64,000 nt of DNA. Source: Balanoglossus misakiensis (taxonomy: Eukaryota; Hemichordata). A program made the position numbers and the translations under genes. Numbering within the stretch: position 1 is the stretch's first letter; each line of letters starts with the position of its first letter. Location: the NCBI GenBank assembly GCA_040954595.2, contig CM082579.2:3286001-3350000 (forward strand), in the 5' to 3' direction. Positions 62,401 through 64,000 of the stretch are shown piece by piece. The notes under the pieces were generated by a model. It was not told the origin of the DNA and ran no database searches. It worked only from the letters and a program-made list of their open reading frames with translations.

Positions 62401-63827
62401 CTTCTGGGCATTGGGCTTTGTAGGAGAGAAAATAATCGACAGCTTAGCTTTACAAAAAATTATATAAAAACTTTGAATTATTGGGTATATTCCAAAATAT
62501 GGACGCCAATACACAAACTTAACATTGTAAAATTAGTTGTCTAAAACTGAAATAAGATCTACCACTGCATTCTTCCAACGAAGCTGCGCCCTCTACGGAT
62601 GTTGTAGTCCCCGGCGGACAGGAGACACATTCTGTCTGTCTCTCCGATGATTGATAGGATCCTTTCGGGCAAGACTTGCAAGTTGCGAGCCCCGTCGATG
62701 AATACGTTCCCAGCTTGCAGACATCTGCAATCATGAGAGGGCGAAATCACATTTACAAATTATTTACTTGGTAAACATTTCGAAATCATTAATATGCAAA
62801 GGTAAATTGATCGAAATTGTGAGTTTTCTCACCAATGCATTCTGTGAAATTCTTCGCCTGATTTCCTGTAGTCCACGTGCCGGGATCGCATTGAAGACAT
62901 TCTAACTGAGCCTCTTCATCCTGATAGTAGCCAGGTGAACACAACTCGCAGGTGTTACTTGTGACGTCATAGTAGGTGCCTACCGGACAGTTTACTATGG
63001 CGTGAAATAATATGGTTGAATATTACCGTGTGTAACTGTTTTTCTGTATTTAATTTTTCTACCCTCTCTCTCACATACATAATCTACCAAGAGTAAAAAG
63101 TGTTGAACGGAAAATCTGAATTATTCCCTTACCACACTTTCTGTCCTTTTGGACAGTTCCATTTCCACACACTGGTATCGTGGCGGAAGCTTCATAGGAG
63201 TTCTCGTCAACCACCAGAATCTCGTTTTCCACCGTCAGAACGAGATTGCCCCCTCTGGTCAGTTGTTCAAACTGACCAGCCACTTCGTCCAAAGTGTTTA
63301 TAACGGCATTCAACTTCTCTTCTTCGGCAGCGTCATCGGCCTACAGAAACAATTCATTCAAAATAATATCCTATGGTCGATCGATCAATCAATCAATCAC
63401 CCACCCATCCAACCGACAAGCCAACCAGAAACAGCTAATACTCCACGAATTCGAAGGTTTAACAGTCTCACCTCTGGTGGCGCTTTTACTTCTCCCTCGA
63501 TAGTAAACGTGATGGTTACCAGATTATCATAAAGTGCACCATTGACGTCACGCTTTTGCCTCCCAATAGTTGTGTTGATGGCTCCGCAATACACAGTCAC
63601 TGCCTTTACTGTACATGCATTTTCATCTACCAGGCAAGCGCCGTGCTGAATGAATATAGAGTTGGTGAACTCCTCAATGAACGCTTTCTTTATCAATCGC
63701 TGTGTCTTGGGGTTGTTGCAGTTACCGGAGTAATATTGGCTTTTCAATCCTTTTTCGACTTTCTCTGGAATTTTCAGTTCTTGAATAAAACGGAGAAATT
63801 GAAATAAGTCACTTTCTTTACTTTTGT
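35416..63827 (-). CDS. SVEP1: SVEP1-like protein (sushi, EGF, pentraxin, ephrin-receptor-like domains), C-terminal part, 5' partial
   Basis: Secreted multidomain matrix/adhesion protein. Twenty minus-strand exons, 5' to 3', join in phase: 63472-63827, 63133-63340, 62833-62994, 62563-62724, 62254-62415, 61964-62134, 61616-61728, 61212-61426, 60906-61090, 60445-60747, 60083-60248, 59820-59974, 59485-59691, 59199-59330, 58772-58966, 41026-41148, 36535-36678, 36259-36381, 35936-36115, 35416-35600; about 1,214 residues. Order: an unassigned N-terminal segment; three GCC2/ephrin-receptor-like Cys-rich modules ([27 protein letters not shown]); a run of EGF modules; a pentraxin/LamG domain ([26 protein letters not shown]); EGF modules; a sushi domain; three calcium-binding EGFs (DIDEC, DIDEC); and two sushi domains ending [12 protein letters not shown]. 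Through the first sushi this follows vertebrate SVEP1. The tail then has only two more sushi modules, against more than thirty in human. The vWA and HYR part should lie beyond 64000. The first exon's acceptor is the weakest call. Confidence 0.85.
36743..36895 (-). other. Possible extra 153-nt exon of the SVEP1-like gene
   Basis: An open minus-strand segment has a good acceptor (GTTTTTTGCCAG) and a weak donor (GTATTT). Both phases are 1, like its neighbours, so it would insert 51 residues without a frame change. The translation is hydrophilic with a His/Arg-rich run and no EGF or sushi pattern, so it may equally be chance. Confidence 0.22.
37817..37920. repeat. Dispersed intronic element, copy A (3' part only)
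   Basis: CCATGCAGCTGTAACT, then GTTCCATGGCTGATTGGATACC, then AAAAGTAAGCC. This matches the last ~100 bp of copies B and C. Confidence 0.65.
37995..38264. repeat. Dispersed intronic element, copy B
   Basis: Runs from TGATTCTGACTGGTGCC through AAAACCAACATC, GTTATGGCA and CTCGTTATTGTGAGTGTGTG to CCATGCAACTGTGAC and ends AACAAGTAAGT. The same order recurs at 40246-40583. The last ~100 bp also occur at 37817-37920. Confidence 0.75.
38315..38904. repeat. 148-bp minisatellite, four tandem copies
   Basis: Units start AGTTAATACTTAATACAA at 38315, 38464, 38612 and 38761, a spacing of 148-149 bp, and are almost identical. Each contains CAATAAAAAA on the plus strand, and TACTGAGAGTGG with a small dyad. 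A ~50-bp sequence (AGACATAAATAAAATCCCCGG to CCGTCAG) flanks the array as a direct repeat at 38265-38314 and 38906-38957. Confidence 0.92.
39329..39529. mobile_element. MITE-like element with ~27-bp terminal inverted repeats
   Basis: The left end TATAGTTTAAAGGTATACGG continues to TCACCT. The right end, read on the other strand, is TATAGTTTCTAAAGGTACAC and continues GGTCACCT, so the ends are near-perfect inverted repeats about 200 bp apart. There is no coding capacity. A diverged partial copy lies at 61814-61925 and a terminus fragment at 60034-60052. Confidence 0.7.
40246..40583. repeat. Dispersed intronic element, copy C
   Basis: Full-length relative of copy B with an internal insertion and a longer GT microsatellite (about 40425-40462). 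It ends AACAAGTAAGTGAC. Confidence 0.75.
43101..46928. repeat. Higher-order duplication: two 22-monomer blocks of 1,914 bp
   Basis: Diagnostic variants recur at exactly 1,914 bp (22 x 87): ATCATCTAAAAATGAC at 43101/45015, CATGTGTTATAG at 43689/45603, and AGAATATTTC at 43811/45725, 43898/45812 and 44333/46247. The two blocks are therefore 43101-45014 and 45015-46928. Confidence 0.88.
51127..51226. other. Assembly gap (100 N) inside the satellite
   Basis: Exactly 100 N with satellite monomers on both sides. A round 100 is the usual placeholder for a gap of unknown size, so the true array is probably longer. Confidence 0.95.
54465..56209. repeat. Second higher-order duplication: two 10-monomer blocks of 872 bp
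   Basis: Three rare variants recur at a constant 872-bp offset: AGAATATTTC (54515/55387), GTTAAAGCTC (54660/55532) and CCAAAGATGAG (54771/55643). 872 is ten monomers plus two inserted bases. Outer limits are approximate. Confidence 0.75.
61814..61925. mobile_element. Diverged partial copy of the 39329-39529 element
   Basis: Shares GTTACCA, CCAATCACAG, TTTCAGTGGG, ACACATG/ACACGCG, GGCATATG and AGGTGAC..CCTTTA in the same order as the element at 39329-39529. It sits in an SVEP1-like intron. Confidence 0.5.
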
Positions 63828-64000
63828 CTTAAAAAATAACTCATCGCCGACAACACAAAAGATTCCAACATATGGCATGATATGACAGATTTCATACATT
63901 TTTCAATTTTTTTGTAGCTGTACTACTCTCAGATTTAATTTGGGCTTCCTTTACCCCCACATCTGCTTCAAACGTAAATATTCAACTAGACAGAGACACT

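Overview
The window is nuclear DNA of an animal. Every gene is split by short GT-AG introns, and the gene set (FRAS1/FREM2-type matrix protein, COMMD5, LONRF, UCHL3, 2-hydroxyacid oxidase, SVEP1-like protein) is metazoan. Intron sizes, base composition and the FREM2 plus SVEP1 families suggest an invertebrate deuterostome (a lancelet, hemichordate or echinoderm). The sequence alone does not settle the species.

Layout. 1-5794 (+): 3' half of a FREM2/ECM3-like gene. 5795-10796: no gene, with a CT microsatellite, a foldback element and a duplicated CLEAR-type E-box block. 10797-13403 (+): AMDHD2. 15054-15900 (-): VMA21, rebuilt from three short exons, sharing a ~210 bp head-to-head promoter with COMMD5 (16110-19765, +). 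20778-25975 (+): LONRF. 27623-30171 (+): UCHL3-like ubiquitin hydrolase with a 12-nt microexon. 31709-31896 (-): a U2 snRNA copy with a changed branch-site recognition sequence. 32428-35033 (+): a membrane-anchored 2-hydroxyacid oxidase paralogue. 35416 to about 63827 (-): 3' part of an SVEP1-like gene (GCC2/ephrin-receptor-like, EGF, pentraxin, EGF, sushi, EGF, sushi).

The most striking element is one SVEP1 intron (41149-58771). It is almost wholly a tandem array of an 87-bp satellite (~190 homogeneous copies plus diverged copies at both edges), interrupted by a 100-N assembly gap. The array begins and ends within about 30 bp of the flanking exons, contains a 22-monomer and a 10-monomer higher-order duplication, and carries a dyad-like box that stays conserved in the diverged edge copies. 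The next intron downstream holds a second cluster of repeats: a 148-bp minisatellite, a terminal-inverted-repeat element and a dispersed element in three copies.

The genes are not a pathway. They are a conserved-synteny style mixture: matrix proteins at both ends, and housekeeping genes for amino-sugar catabolism, V-ATPase assembly, the Commander complex and ubiquitin between them. All gene models below were built by joining exons by eye with phase checks. Every internal junction keeps frame, and predicted lengths match the families where complete (AMDHD2 416, VMA21 98, COMMD5 217, LONRF 772, UCHL3 233, HAO 408 residues).
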